From AP-15 sp963818695 (lineage in GTDB: Bacteria > Pseudomonadota > Alphaproteobacteria > ATCC43930 > CGMCC-115725), in NCBI GenBank assembly GCA_963818695.1, contig CAWFTG010000011.1, forward strand, positions 620,001-684,000: a stretch of DNA of 64,000 nt. The letters are read 5' to 3'. This document shows, piece by piece, positions 17,010-25,460 of this stretch (position 1 is its first letter; each line of letters opens with the position of its first letter). The notes below the pieces were generated by a model that was not told where the DNA came from, searched no databases, and saw nothing but the letters and a program-made list of their open reading frames with translations. Position numbers and translations under genes: made by a program.

Positions 17010-17768
17010 TCACAAATAGCGGGTCGGCCGGATCAAGGTGCGCCACATATGCGCCGACGGGCTGCTGTCCCAGCCGAGCCCTTCCTTCGGCTGCTTGAAA
17101 TTGCGGCCGATGATGTCGGTGAATTCCTCGAGCTCCACGACAACACCGGGTTCGAAGGAATAGATGTCGTGGACCGTGATCATTCGCGCGGTCATATACC
17201 ATTTGTGGTCGCGGGCCCGCTTGTATTCTTCCTCGATGTAGGGATCAGGCCGGTAGTCGGCGCCGAAATTCTTTACGTAGGATTCGGGATAGGAGTAGCC
17301 GACCAACTCGTCCGCATAGAAGCGCAACGCTTGATGGGCGCGGATCGCCCAGGAGACTTCCTCATCGACATAGGGCGCCACCATCTGCGCGCCCCAATAG
17401 CCGTGATCGGCGCGGATAAAGCCGATGACCCCGATGTCGTGCACCAGGCAGGCGAGAACGACCTTCTCGTCCATGCCGGCTCTGACCGCATGCCGCGCGC
17501 TCTGCAGCAGATGGTTCGCCGGACCAAATCGGTATTTGAAAAAGTCCATCAGGGTCGGTTTATCCGGCATCTTGGGCAGGCGCGGATCGTCGCCCATCAG
17601 CATGTGCTTCCCGGGATTTGCCGCCAGCAATGCCGGGCCGTTCGGGATGCTCATATCGCCATCGGCGAGTTTGAAGAGACGAGATTTGACGATGATCGCG
17701 TCGAGTTCGCGCATCATTCGGTGCTCGAGCGCGTCGGCGCGCTCGGCCAAGGTCATAGTGTCGTTCAT
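17010..17768 (-). CDS. HD-domain metal-dependent protein, possible di-iron oxygenase or phosphohydrolase
   Basis: The 252-residue product has an HD domain at about residues 80-200. Candidate metal ligands in order are His86 (NHLLQS), His110-Asp111 (LVHDIG), His122 (DHGYWG), His145 (IRAHQALRF) and Asp187 (RARDHKW). Six ligands of this kind support a binuclear centre, as in PhnZ or inositol oxygenase, though simple HD phosphohydrolases use a similar set. The ATG at 17768 precedes MTLAERADALEHRMMRELD; an upstream in-frame start is less likely. It is the first gene of a two-gene unit with the decarboxylase-like gene. Function beyond this is not known to me. Confidence 0.75.
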   Translation of the reverse strand: MNDTMTLAERADALEHRMMRELDAIIVKSRLFKLADGDMSIPNGPALLAANPGKHMLMGDDPRLPKMPDKPTLMDFFKYRFGPANHLLQSARHAVRAGMDEKVVLACLVHDIGVIGFIRADHGYWGAQMVAPYVDEEVSWAIRAHQALRFYADELVGYSYPESYVKNFGADYRPDPYIEEEYKRARDHKWYMTARMITVHDIYSFEPGVVVELEEFTDIIGRNFKQPKEGLGWDSSPSAHMWRTLIRPTRYL

Positions 17769-17874
17769 TTCCCGGTATCCTTTCTGATTGATTGAAGCGA
17801 TCGGCAACCGTAGCAAATCGCGGGTGTTGGCTGCTAGTCTGACGACCACCCCAGGTCACGGAAAGGCCCGCACA

Positions 17875-18585
17875 ATGGCCCGTCATTTCGGCGTTCTGAT
17901 CCCGTCCACCAACACGACCGTCGAGATGGAATGCCGGCTGTTGCCGCCGGCCTATCAGGCGCATATCGGGCGGCTGATGACGAGCACGCCGGGCCAGACT
18001 TTTTCTCCGAGCCGAGACGAGGACATCGACTACCAGTCGCGTCTGCTCGGTACCGCCAAGGTCGAATTGGTGATCCTGGCGCAGACCTCGGCGAGTCTGT
18101 TTGCCGATGATTACGACGAAGTGACGACGCAACGCATGAATGCCGGCGCCGGGGTTCCGGCGATTACCTCGGCGCAAGCGGTCGGCCGGGCGCTGCGTGC
18201 TCTGCGGGCGCATCGGATCGCGATCGTCTCGCCCTATTCTGAGGCTGTGAACGAGCGCGCGGCGCGCTATTTCGAGACCAAGCACGGGATCAAAACCGTC
18301 GCTCTGGAAGGCTTTGGGGCGACCAATTCCTATGCGATCGGACAGCTCGGTCCAGAGAACGCCCGCGAGGCTTTCGCACGAATAAACCGGCCAGAGATCG
18401 AGGCCTTTATCGTCCCCGGCGGCAATTTCCCGACTATGAGTTCGATCGCCGCCTGGGAGCAAGAGTTCGACAAGCCTGTCGTGACCACCAATCAGGCTTC
18501 CTTCTGGGCGATGCTGCGTGCATTCAACACCGGTGACCGCCTTCCCACCTTTGGCCGCCTGCTTGCCGAGGTCCCGCCCGGCTAG
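17875..18585 (+). CDS. Maleate isomerase / arylmalonate decarboxylase-fold protein lacking both catalytic cysteines
   Basis: The Asp/Glu racemase superfamily is recognisable from FGVLIPSTNTTVEMECRLLP at the N-terminus, GVPAITSAQAVGRALRAL in the middle, and KPVVTTNQASFWAML near the end. Family members act with one or two cysteines in a CTSGS-type and an SCTxL-type motif. Here the corresponding segments read LAQTSASLF and VPGGNFPTM, so both positions are replaced. It may be an isomerase or hydratase working by another mechanism, a binding protein, or an inactive homologue. The 236-residue length is normal. It is divergent from the HD gene and converges with the LigB-type gene, overlapping it by four bases. 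Confidence 0.75.
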   Translation: MARHFGVLIPSTNTTVEMECRLLPPAYQAHIGRLMTSTPGQTFSPSRDEDIDYQSRLLGTAKVELVILAQTSASLFADDYDEVTTQRMNAGAGVPAITSAQAVGRALRALRAHRIAIVSPYSEAVNERAARYFETKHGIKTVALEGFGATNSYAIGQLGPENAREAFARINRPEIEAFIVPGGNFPTMSSIAAWEQEFDKPVVTTNQASFWAMLRAFNTGDRLPTFGRLLAEVPPG

Positions 18586-19634
18586 GGCAGGTAATAGGCG
18601 AACACTACGGGGGAGACGAAGGCCCAGGTTTCGATGAATTCGGAGCGGTCGGGCTTGCGGCCGAGTTCCTCCATCGCGCCCAACAGGCAGAACCAGTTGA
18701 GCACCTCATGTTGGCCGCTGTCCTCGATCTCGTCGGTCGTGTGGCAGTGCCAGGTCGCGTAATCGCCCGTTTCCAACGCCTCATAGAGCCGCCGGTCGGC
18801 CGCGACATCGGGCCAGAGCTGATAATTTTTCTCGGTCAGGAACGAGTGCGACCAGCTCGACGACGCGACTATCGCAGTCCGCCACGGGCTTTTCGCCATT
18901 ACCCGCGCGGTAGCGGCGCCTACTGCCATGCAGCGTGAAGGGCTGGGCGAAGGCGGGTCGAGGTCGCGGATTTTTTCACGCACCGCCAATGGCAGGCGCA
19001 GGCCGCGCGCCGCATTGACGCGCCGGCCATAGCAATTGACCGAGAACGGCACGAGCGGATAGTCGAACCCGACGCGCTCGTCATCCAACAACAGGACGGT
19101 ATTCTCAAAGGCGTGGCCGAGCGGGTGGTGCAACGGCTTGTAAGCGTAGGCGGCGTCGATCCCCGCCTCGAGCAGCCCCGAAGCCAGGTATTTGCCGGCT
19201 TGAGGGTGGCCGCGCAGCCGGAAGGTCTTATCCGCCGGCTCGTTCCACGGGTTGTAGCTCGATCGGCGGTGCGTCCACGGCTGGATGTCGCGGTCCTCAT
19301 AGGCCAGCACTGCAAAGGGCGGGACGATGTCCTCCTTGAAATTCTCGTACTGGTCGTCACCGAACATCACGATAACATCGGGTTGGAAGTTATCGAGCGC
19401 CCGGCGCGCCTCGGCAAAATGCCGGCGGAACACCTGACGCGCCTTCCCAGCCGACGTAGCACCGAAATCGTCGCCGAGCTCTTCGCGGAGCTGCGCCGGC
19501 CAGCGCGACGGGTCCTTCATCTCCGCCGGCATGTCAGGATCGTCGAGCGAGGCCCGCATCATTGAGGTCCAATCCTCGTCGCGCCGCAACATCACCGGCC
19601 GGTGTGTACATCCCAATCCTAGGATCTCAGCCAT
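18582..19634 (-). CDS. Class III extradiol ring-cleavage dioxygenase, LigB-type subunit
   Basis: LigB-type enzymes use Fe(II) to open catechol-like rings between a hydroxylated and an adjacent carbon. The 350-residue product begins MAEILGLGCTHRPVML, with the expected early histidine, and contains MFGDDQYENFKEDIVPPFAVL, HPLGHAFENTVLLL, and YPLVPFSVNCYGRR. Further histidines lie in SSSWSHSFLTEKNYQLWPD and TWHCHTTDE. No LigA-type small subunit gene is adjacent, so this is either a single-chain form or a relative used on a non-classical substrate. Its position among decarboxylase, isomerase-like and amidohydrolase genes suggests aromatic acid breakdown, which is inference. Confidence 0.8.
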   Translation of the reverse strand: MAEILGLGCTHRPVMLRRDEDWTSMMRASLDDPDMPAEMKDPSRWPAQLREELGDDFGATSAGKARQVFRRHFAEARRALDNFQPDVIVMFGDDQYENFKEDIVPPFAVLAYEDRDIQPWTHRRSSYNPWNEPADKTFRLRGHPQAGKYLASGLLEAGIDAAYAYKPLHHPLGHAFENTVLLLDDERVGFDYPLVPFSVNCYGRRVNAARGLRLPLAVREKIRDLDPPSPSPSRCMAVGAATARVMAKSPWRTAIVASSSWSHSFLTEKNYQLWPDVAADRRLYEALETGDYATWHCHTTDEIEDSGQHEVLNWFCLLGAMEELGRKPDRSEFIETWAFVSPVVFAYYLP

Positions 19635-19651
19635 CCCTAATCTCCATCTCT

Positions 19652-19798
19652 ACCCTCACCCTCCCAGTCCTTTCGGGCTGGGCCCCTTCCTCTCCGGCGG
19701 TGCAGGAGAGGGGCTTCGAGACTTTGAGCTCTTTTACATTATAGCCCCTCTCCCGCATTGCGGGAGAGGGTGCCAAGCGCAGCTAGGCGGGTGAGGGC
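19652..19798. repeat. Intergenic palindromic repeats (CCCTCTCCCGC ... GCGGGAGAGGG family)
   Basis: The gap between two co-oriented genes holds a CCCTCACCC / GGGTGAGGG frame enclosing two hairpins. The first is at 19684-19713 (CCCTTCCTCTCCGGCGGTGC, then AGGAGAGGGG). The second is at 19744-19770 (GCCCCTCTCCCGC and GCGGGAGAGGGTGC). Variants of this unit are present at about 50600-50632 and 52800-52850 in this window. Confidence 0.75.
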
Positions 19799-21499
19799 CT
19801 ACGCGTGGTCGGCGTGGTAGTAGCTGTTGCGCAGCACGCGTCCGGGCAATGCGCCGGTGTGCTTACCCTCCTCCAGCAATACCTGGCCGTTGACGATCGT
19901 CGCATGGACCCCTTCCGCCGGTTCCTTGATGCGCCAGCCGCCGGCCGGGAAGTCGTGCACGACCTGCTCGTGGCCGCACTTTACTGTCGCCGGATCGAAG
20001 ATGACGATGTCCGCCGCCAGCCCCGGCCGCAGCATGCCGCGGTCGTAGATCCCGAAGGTCGAGGCCGAGTCGAAGGTGAGGCGCCGCACCGCCTGCTCTA
20101 GGCTCATGACCTGCTTCTCGCGCACCCACTCGCCGAGCAGTTTTGTAATGTAGCCGTAGCCGCCGTGGAACTGCACGTGCGCGCCGCCGTCCCCGAGCCC
20201 GATCACGGCGTTCGGATGGGTCAGGATCTTCGTCAGCGCCTCGTCGTCAACGTTGTTCTCGGCCTGCAGGAACCGGGTTTCGAGCTTCTCCTCGACAGCC
20301 AAATCGAGAAACGCGTCGATGACCCGCTTGCCCTCTTTCTCTGCGATCTGGCCGATCGTCTTGAACTGCATCCACTTGTTCTTTTCCAGCACCGGCTGGT
20401 TGACCCACATGTAGTTCCACCAGGTCTTAGAGAAGCCGACGGCGCTCTCCGGCTTGTTGACGACCGCCTCGTCGTGCAGTTTGGCGCGGATTTCGGGATC
20501 GGCGTAGAGCCGCAGTTTCTCCTCGTCCGACATCAACAGGATCGGATGCCAGGTCGGCAGGCCGCGGAACACTTGACAGTTCTTCATCGTGAAGTCCTGC
20601 GTGATCCGGTTCGGGCTGCACATCGGGTAAGCGCGGATGCCGAGCGCCGCGGTCTCCTCGACCCGCGCCATGTGCACCTTCCATTCGTCCGGCTTGCGCA
20701 TCGTCTGCGACAGGCTGTTGTAGACGACGGTGCGGCCGGTCGCTTCGGCGAGGCGGCGGATCATGCCGTCCTTGAGCTCGACATACTGGCCGCCGCCGGC
20801 CTGGATTGTGCCGGTGCCCATCTCGCGCAACACGTCGGAGAGCGCGAAGATCTCCTTCTCGTCGGCCCACAACGCCGGGATATGGACGCCCTGCGGGTCA
20901 TAATGGCCTTTCTCGCGCGACACCGAGAGGCCGAGTGCGCCGGCCTTCATGCCGTCGCGGACGACATCCTGCATCGCCTTGATCTGGTTGTCGGAGGCGC
21001 CCGGCTTCTGGCACTCGTCGCCCATCACGTAATGGCGTACCGCCGTGTGGCCGATCAGATTGCCGACATTGATGCCCAGGCGCTTGTCGAGATGGTCCAT
21101 GTATTGGCCGGTTGTTTCCCAGTCGAACTCGACCGTGCGCAATATCTCCATCGGGATCGCTTCGACATAGGAGAGGAACTCGGCCAGCCGCTCCTCCGCG
21201 CCCTCGCGCACCGGCGCGAGCGACAAGGAGCAATTGCCGAAGATGACGGTTGTCGCGCCGTGCTCGGGCGAAAATGTGCACAGCGGGTCCCAGGTGACCT
21301 GCGCGTCGTAGTGGCAGTGATTGTCGATGAAGCCGGGCGCAACTGCGCGGCCGCCGGCGTCGATCGTTCGGCTGGCGGCGCCGCTCAATTTGCCGATTTC
21401 GACGATCTTGCCGTTCTTGACGCCGACATCGCCCCGAAAAGCCGGCATTCCCGAGCCGTCGACAACAAGGCCATTCTTGATCAGCAGATCGTACGCCAT
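19799..21499 (-). CDS. D-aminoacylase-type amidohydrolase (N-acyl-D-amino-acid deacylase family)
   Basis: The 566-residue protein has the composite-domain and TIM-barrel pattern of D-aminoacylases and dihydroorotase-like hydrolases. YDLLIKNGLVVDGSG and APGFIDNHCHYDAQVTWDP carry the metal-binding HxH, FGNCSLSLAP follows, NLIGHTAVRHYVMG is in the middle and GLGDGGAHVQFHGG comes late. The C-terminal small beta domain is seen in GMLRPGLAADIVIFDP. I chose the ATG at 21499 because it follows AAGGAGAATACCG and begins at the conserved segment, leaving out an in-frame upstream extension. The natural substrate cannot be read; in such catabolic blocks it is often an amide or a cyclic imide. Confidence 0.85.
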   Translation of the reverse strand: MAYDLLIKNGLVVDGSGMPAFRGDVGVKNGKIVEIGKLSGAASRTIDAGGRAVAPGFIDNHCHYDAQVTWDPLCTFSPEHGATTVIFGNCSLSLAPVREGAEERLAEFLSYVEAIPMEILRTVEFDWETTGQYMDHLDKRLGINVGNLIGHTAVRHYVMGDECQKPGASDNQIKAMQDVVRDGMKAGALGLSVSREKGHYDPQGVHIPALWADEKEIFALSDVLREMGTGTIQAGGGQYVELKDGMIRRLAEATGRTVVYNSLSQTMRKPDEWKVHMARVEETAALGIRAYPMCSPNRITQDFTMKNCQVFRGLPTWHPILLMSDEEKLRLYADPEIRAKLHDEAVVNKPESAVGFSKTWWNYMWVNQPVLEKNKWMQFKTIGQIAEKEGKRVIDAFLDLAVEEKLETRFLQAENNVDDEALTKILTHPNAVIGLGDGGAHVQFHGGYGYITKLLGEWVREKQVMSLEQAVRRLTFDSASTFGIYDRGMLRPGLAADIVIFDPATVKCGHEQVVHDFPAGGWRIKEPAEGVHATIVNGQVLLEEGKHTGALPGRVLRNSYYHADHA

Positions 21500-21687
21500 C
21501 GGTATTCTCCTTGGGGCGGTGATTTCGATCACCAGTGTAACGCCTCCCGCGGCTCTGACACACTCCGGGCAGGCGATTAGCTATGACACTGGCGCGGGTG
21601 TGGTAATCGTAAAGCGATGGCGATAGTGGCCAACACCCCGGTTCGTGCTAAGGCAGTGCAACCCGACGCTGCACGGAGCCACAACCC

Positions 21688-22590
21688 ATGACGCTATCGC
21701 CCGACGAATATCATGATCATCTGAAGACCACTTCGGTTCGCGCCGGGTTCAGCTTCCCTGATGTCGTATTGCCGAGCGAAAAGACCGTGCTGGTCGGTCA
21801 TCTTCGGTTCCGTTATCTCGATTGGGGCAACGAAGAGCTGCGGCCGCTCATTTTCCTGCATGGCGGGGCTTTGACCGCACATACCTGGGATCTCTGCTGC
21901 CTCGCATTGCGCGACGAATTTCATTGCATTGCGCTCGACCAGCGAGGGCATGGCGACACCGACTGGGCCCCGGACGCTGATTATTCGATCGCCGCGCAGC
22001 GCGAGGACGTCAAAGGCTTTGTCGACACGCTCGGTCTCGACCGGTTCATCCTCGCCGGGATGTCGATGGGGGCGATCAATGCGCTCGCTTTCGCGATCCA
22101 TTACCCGGAGCGGCTCTCCCATCTGGTGCTGATCGACGCGGGCCCCGAGGTCAGGCGCCCCGGGTCGCGCCGCATCCGCGATTTCGTCAATGGCGGAGCC
22201 AATCCGGAGCCGCTCGACGCGATCATCGAGCGGGCGCTGGCCTTCAACCCGCGCCGCGATCCCAAGGTCCTGCGCCGCAGCCTGATGCACAACCTGCGCG
22301 AACAGACCGATGGAAACTGGACTTGGAAATATGATCGCAGGCGCTTTCAGCAGATGGGCGAGATGCACACTGCGGAGCGACGCGGGCTCGCCGAGGGCCT
22401 CGCCAAAGTGACCTGCCCGACCCTGGTGGTGCGGGGCGCCGAAAGCGACGTCTTCCATGAAGAGGACGCCGAGCGGCTGGCGGCGCGACTGCCGGAGGGT
22501 CGCTACATCACGATCCCCAAAGCCGGCCACACGGTGCAGGGCGACAACCCGAAAGACCTCGCCGCCGCGCTGCGCGAGTTCCTCAATTGA
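21688..22590 (+). CDS. Alpha/beta-fold hydrolase
   Basis: This 300-residue hydrolase shows a complete catalytic layout: the oxyanion segment IFLHGGALTAHTWD, the nucleophile elbow AGMSMGAINALAF with Ser in G-M-S-M-G, an acidic residue in the RGAESDVFHEED region, and the catalytic histidine in KAGHTVQGDNP. LDQRGHGDTDW is the typical early strand. It has no signal peptide and would act in the cytoplasm as an esterase, lactonase or C-C hydrolase. The start at 21688 gives a normal family length. It sits 188 bases from the divergent D-aminoacylase-like gene. In ring-cleavage pathways such a hydrolase would act on the cleavage product, which is a guess here. Confidence 0.85.
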   Translation: MTLSPDEYHDHLKTTSVRAGFSFPDVVLPSEKTVLVGHLRFRYLDWGNEELRPLIFLHGGALTAHTWDLCCLALRDEFHCIALDQRGHGDTDWAPDADYSIAAQREDVKGFVDTLGLDRFILAGMSMGAINALAFAIHYPERLSHLVLIDAGPEVRRPGSRRIRDFVNGGANPEPLDAIIERALAFNPRRDPKVLRRSLMHNLREQTDGNWTWKYDRRRFQQMGEMHTAERRGLAEGLAKVTCPTLVVRGAESDVFHEEDAERLAARLPEGRYITIPKAGHTVQGDNPKDLAAALREFLN

Positions 22591-22596
22591 ACCGTC

Positions 22597-22666
22597 ATGG
22601 CCGGACTTGATCCGGCCATCCACGTCCTCACGGAAAGGCGAGGATCACCGGATCGAGCCCGGTGAT
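22597..22666. terminator. Two adjacent hairpins between convergent genes
   Basis: ATGGCCGGACTTGATCCGGCCAT at 22597-22619 and ATCACCGG...CCGGTGAT at 22644-22666 are strong stem-loops in the 93-base gap between the hydrolase and dehydrogenase genes. They have no clear T-tract, so they could be a dispersed repeat serving as a bidirectional terminator. Confidence 0.55.
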
Positions 22667-22683
22667 GACGAAACAATTGTCGA

Positions 22684-23655
22684 TTAGTCCCTGAGTTCGG
22701 GGACGATCCAGAATGGTTTCTGGCCGCGCGCGACGCGCTGGAAATTATCGAAGGCGTTGCGCCACCGTTTCCAGTGATTGTCCCAGGTCGGCCCGGCGCC
22801 GTGCGGGGAGAAGATCGCGTTTTTCATCGTGAACAATTCGTGGTCCGGCTTCGGGGGTTCCTCGACCATGACGTCGAGCCCGGCGCCGAGAATTTTCTCG
22901 TCGCGGAGCGCCATATAGAGCGCTTTCTCGTCGACCACCGGGCCGCGGCAAGTATTGATCAGGATCGCGGTCGGCTTCATCATCGCCAACTCGCGCTCGC
23001 CGATCAGATTATGCGTCGATTTGTCGAGCGGCACGTGCAGGGTCACGATGTCGGAAGTCTTCAACAGCTCGGGGAAGAGGGCAAAGCGGACGCCGAGCGC
23101 ATCCTCCTGATCGGTCGTCAGCCGGTTGATGTCGTAATATTTGATATGCATGTCGAAGGCCTTGGCCCGGCGCGCCACCTTCTTGCCGATATTGCCGAGC
23201 CCGACAATGCCCAATGTTTTGTCTTCCAGCTCGTATAGCTTGGCGGAATTGAAATCATTCCCGCGCCAGCGGCCGGATACCACGCCCTCATGCTGCCAGA
23301 TCAGCTTGCGGCAGACCGCCAGCATCAGCAGCATCGCATGCTCGGCGACCGCGGTCGCATTGGCGCCGCCATTGTTGCAGATCGGCACGCCAGCCGCGCG
23401 CGCCGCATCCAAGTCATAGGTGTTGTAGCCGGCGCTCAACGTCTGCACGATCCGCAACTTCGGCGCTGCCTGGTAAAATTCCGGCCCGTGCTTGAATTGG
23501 CCCGCGCCGATATAATACTCGGTGTCTTTCAGCAACTCGAAGAATTCGGGTCTGCCATGCGGGGCGGCGGCCAGCTGCCAGCCGGGTGGCAGCAAGTCAT
23601 GGGCGATCGCGAGCGTCTCTTCGGAATGGGTGCTCGGAGTGAGAATGCGAGGCAT
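22684..23655 (-). CDS. D-isomer-specific 2-hydroxyacid dehydrogenase (NAD-dependent)
   Basis: The 323-residue enzyme interconverts a 2-keto acid and a D-2-hydroxy acid using NAD(P)H. The Rossmann motif GIVGLGNIGKKVARRAKAF is at about residues 150-170. The substrate arginine region is INTCRGPVVDEKALYMAL, the glutamate lies in LDVMVEEPP, and the catalytic histidine is in FSPHGAG, where most relatives have a PHxAG pattern. The ACT and other fused domains of SerA are absent, so it is closer to glyoxylate, hydroxypyruvate or formate dehydrogenase-like forms. It is divergent from the alpha-hydroxyacid oxidase gene, which handles the same class of compound. Confidence 0.87.
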   Translation of the reverse strand: MPRILTPSTHSEETLAIAHDLLPPGWQLAAAPHGRPEFFELLKDTEYYIGAGQFKHGPEFYQAAPKLRIVQTLSAGYNTYDLDAARAAGVPICNNGGANATAVAEHAMLLMLAVCRKLIWQHEGVVSGRWRGNDFNSAKLYELEDKTLGIVGLGNIGKKVARRAKAFDMHIKYYDINRLTTDQEDALGVRFALFPELLKTSDIVTLHVPLDKSTHNLIGERELAMMKPTAILINTCRGPVVDEKALYMALRDEKILGAGLDVMVEEPPKPDHELFTMKNAIFSPHGAGPTWDNHWKRWRNAFDNFQRVARGQKPFWIVPELRD

Positions 23656-23757
23656 GTAGCGTCTCCTCTTCGGGGGGATTGTCGCGACTGGTTGGCAAGA
23701 GCCGCATCGTAGCGATACCTTGCGATCCCCGTCAAATCAGCCCGGAAGAACAGAACT

Positions 23758-24852
23758 ATGGCCAAGTCGCTCGAAAGCCGCTTCCAAAACCTGCACGAGT
23801 TCGTAACCCAGGCGCGCACCAACCTCGACCGCAACAATTGGGACTACCTGATCGGCGGCTCCGAGACCGAGACGACCTTGGCCCGCAACCGCCTGGCGCT
23901 CGATGCAATAGGCTTCCGTCCGCGGGTGTTGCGCGATGTCTCAAACGTTGATTGCACCACCTCGCTGTTCGGCAAAAAGCTTCGCATCCCGGTGCTGTGC
24001 GCTCCGGTCGGCTCGCTCGAAGTGTTCGAGCCGGGGGGCGGCGCCACCGTCGCCGAGGCGACGCGCACCTTTGGCAACGGGATTATCTTGAGCTCTGTGT
24101 CGCATCCAGGGCTCGACCAGACTGCCGAGGCTTCGGGCGACGGGTTCAAGATCTTCCAACTTTACGTACGCGGCGACGCCGCCTGGGTCGACGACCATGT
24201 CCGGCGCGCGATCGACAAGGGCTACGACGCCTTTTGCCTGACGGTCGATACCGACAGCTACAGCCGGCGTGAACGCGACATCGCCAAGCGCCATCAACGC
24301 CGCCGCGTGCGCGTCGCCGATGCCCGCATCTTTCAGGCTCAGTTCAACTGGGGCGATATCGAGCGGATCAAGAAGGGCTTCGATATCCCGCTGATCCTCA
24401 AAGGCATCGCCACCGCCGAGGACGCCGCGATTGCGCTCGAGCACGGCGTCGACTGCGTCTATGTGTCAAACCACGGCGGGCGGCAGCTCGATCAGGGTGT
24501 CGGTTCGATCGATGTGTTGCCGGAGGTCGTCGAAGCGGTCGGCGGGCGGGCACGCACCATCGTCGATGGCGGCATCAGCCGCGGCACCGACGTCGTCAAG
24601 GCACTGACCCTCGGCGCCGACGCGGTCGCCTGCGGCCGGCTCTACGTCTACGGCCTCGCCGCCGCCGGCGCCGAAGGCATGGTGCGGCTCTTCGAGATCC
24701 TCGAAGACGAGATCCGCATTTGCCTGTCCTTGCTCGGCGTCACCGGCTACCACGAACTCGATAATTCCTACATCCGTCCGGCGCGCCAGGTCGTCCCGCC
24801 GCACGTCCACAGTGCCTTCCCGCACCTGAACTTGGCGCGCGAGACGTATTAG
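23758..24852 (+). CDS. FMN-dependent alpha-hydroxy acid oxidase/dehydrogenase
   Basis: This 364-residue flavoprotein oxidises an L-2-hydroxy acid (lactate, glycolate or mandelate type) to the keto acid. The TIM barrel opens with WDYLIGGSETETTLARNR and FRPRVLRDVSNVD. FMN and substrate residues are visible in PVLCAPVGSL, FQLYVRGD, LTVDTDSYSRRERD, LILKGIATAEDA, the catalytic histidine motif YVSNHGGRQLDQG, and IVDGGISRGTDVVKAL. The absence of an N-terminal cytochrome or long membrane insert points to a soluble oxidase-like form. Paired divergently with a D-2-hydroxyacid dehydrogenase, it may help racemise or oxidise a hydroxy acid produced by the neighbouring catabolic genes. Confidence 0.88.
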   Translation: MAKSLESRFQNLHEFVTQARTNLDRNNWDYLIGGSETETTLARNRLALDAIGFRPRVLRDVSNVDCTTSLFGKKLRIPVLCAPVGSLEVFEPGGGATVAEATRTFGNGIILSSVSHPGLDQTAEASGDGFKIFQLYVRGDAAWVDDHVRRAIDKGYDAFCLTVDTDSYSRRERDIAKRHQRRRVRVADARIFQAQFNWGDIERIKKGFDIPLILKGIATAEDAAIALEHGVDCVYVSNHGGRQLDQGVGSIDVLPEVVEAVGGRARTIVDGGISRGTDVVKALTLGADAVACGRLYVYGLAAAGAEGMVRLFEILEDEIRICLSLLGVTGYHELDNSYIRPARQVVPPHVHSAFPHLNLARETY

Positions 24853-24886
24853 CTTCGGCGTCCCGGAGCCGCGACGGCCCGAGAAA

Positions 24887-25375
24887 TCACGCCGGGCGGT
24901 GGCGGGTTGCCTGCGGCGCCGCGGCGGCCATCGCCGCGGCGATGTTGTCGGGGCGGGTGAAGGCGAGGTATTCGGCGGCGTATTCGGGGGGCAGGATTTC
25001 GACCATCGTCTCGTTCTCGACCCACACCTCGATCACATGGAAAGGGCCGCGGTTGCAGCGGAAGCATTGCCACCCCTCGCGGGCTGCGATCGCCTCGACC
25101 TTGTCGGCCTCGGTGGCGACGCTGAGCGCGAAATGCGTCGGGCCGAAGCCGCGCGCTTCCGGCTTTTTCACAAAGCCCCCGCCGCCGCTGCCGCCCGGCT
25201 GCAGCTCGGTTCCCGCCGGGTAGACCTCGACACCCGACCCGTGCTCGTCGAGCTGAAGCGCAAAAAAGCTCCCCGGGTTGGGGGGAAACGGCACCGCCTT
25301 GCCGCCCATGAGCTCGGCCAAAACTCCAGCGACATGCTTTGGGTCGCGAGCAGCGATCGATAGGTGATGGATCAT
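24887..25375 (-). CDS. VOC-superfamily (glyoxalase-fold) protein
   Basis: The 162-residue product has the paired beta-alpha-beta modules of the vicinal oxygen chelate fold. It opens MIHHLSIAARDPKHVAGVLAE, with a likely metal histidine in HHLS. GPTHFALSVATEADKVEAIA supplies the second-module histidine, and ETMVEILPPEY contributes a glutamate. A glycine-rich linker GGSGGGG joins the halves. VOC members include glyoxalase I, extradiol dioxygenases and isomerases, and I cannot say which this is. The ATG at 25375 is preferred over an upstream frame start because it begins at the fold. Start regions are divergent from the efflux operon. Confidence 0.78.
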   Translation of the reverse strand: MIHHLSIAARDPKHVAGVLAELMGGKAVPFPPNPGSFFALQLDEHGSGVEVYPAGTELQPGGSGGGGFVKKPEARGFGPTHFALSVATEADKVEAIAAREGWQCFRCNRGPFHVIEVWVENETMVEILPPEYAAEYLAFTRPDNIAAAMAAAAPQATRHRPA

Positions 25376-25460
25376 CGGTCCCTCATGACTTTTCCCGTAT
25401 GATGGATAGCACAAAATGGCCGCAGCCGCGACGGGCGGCAAGATGGGCTATAACCCGGCT

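Noticed and set aside
15918..17795. A 625-codon open frame on the plus strand
   Set aside because: It is antisense to the decarboxylase-like and HD-domain genes and contains no recognisable domain.
20165..21580. A 471-codon open frame on the plus strand
   Set aside because: It mirrors the D-aminoacylase-like gene and carries no motif.
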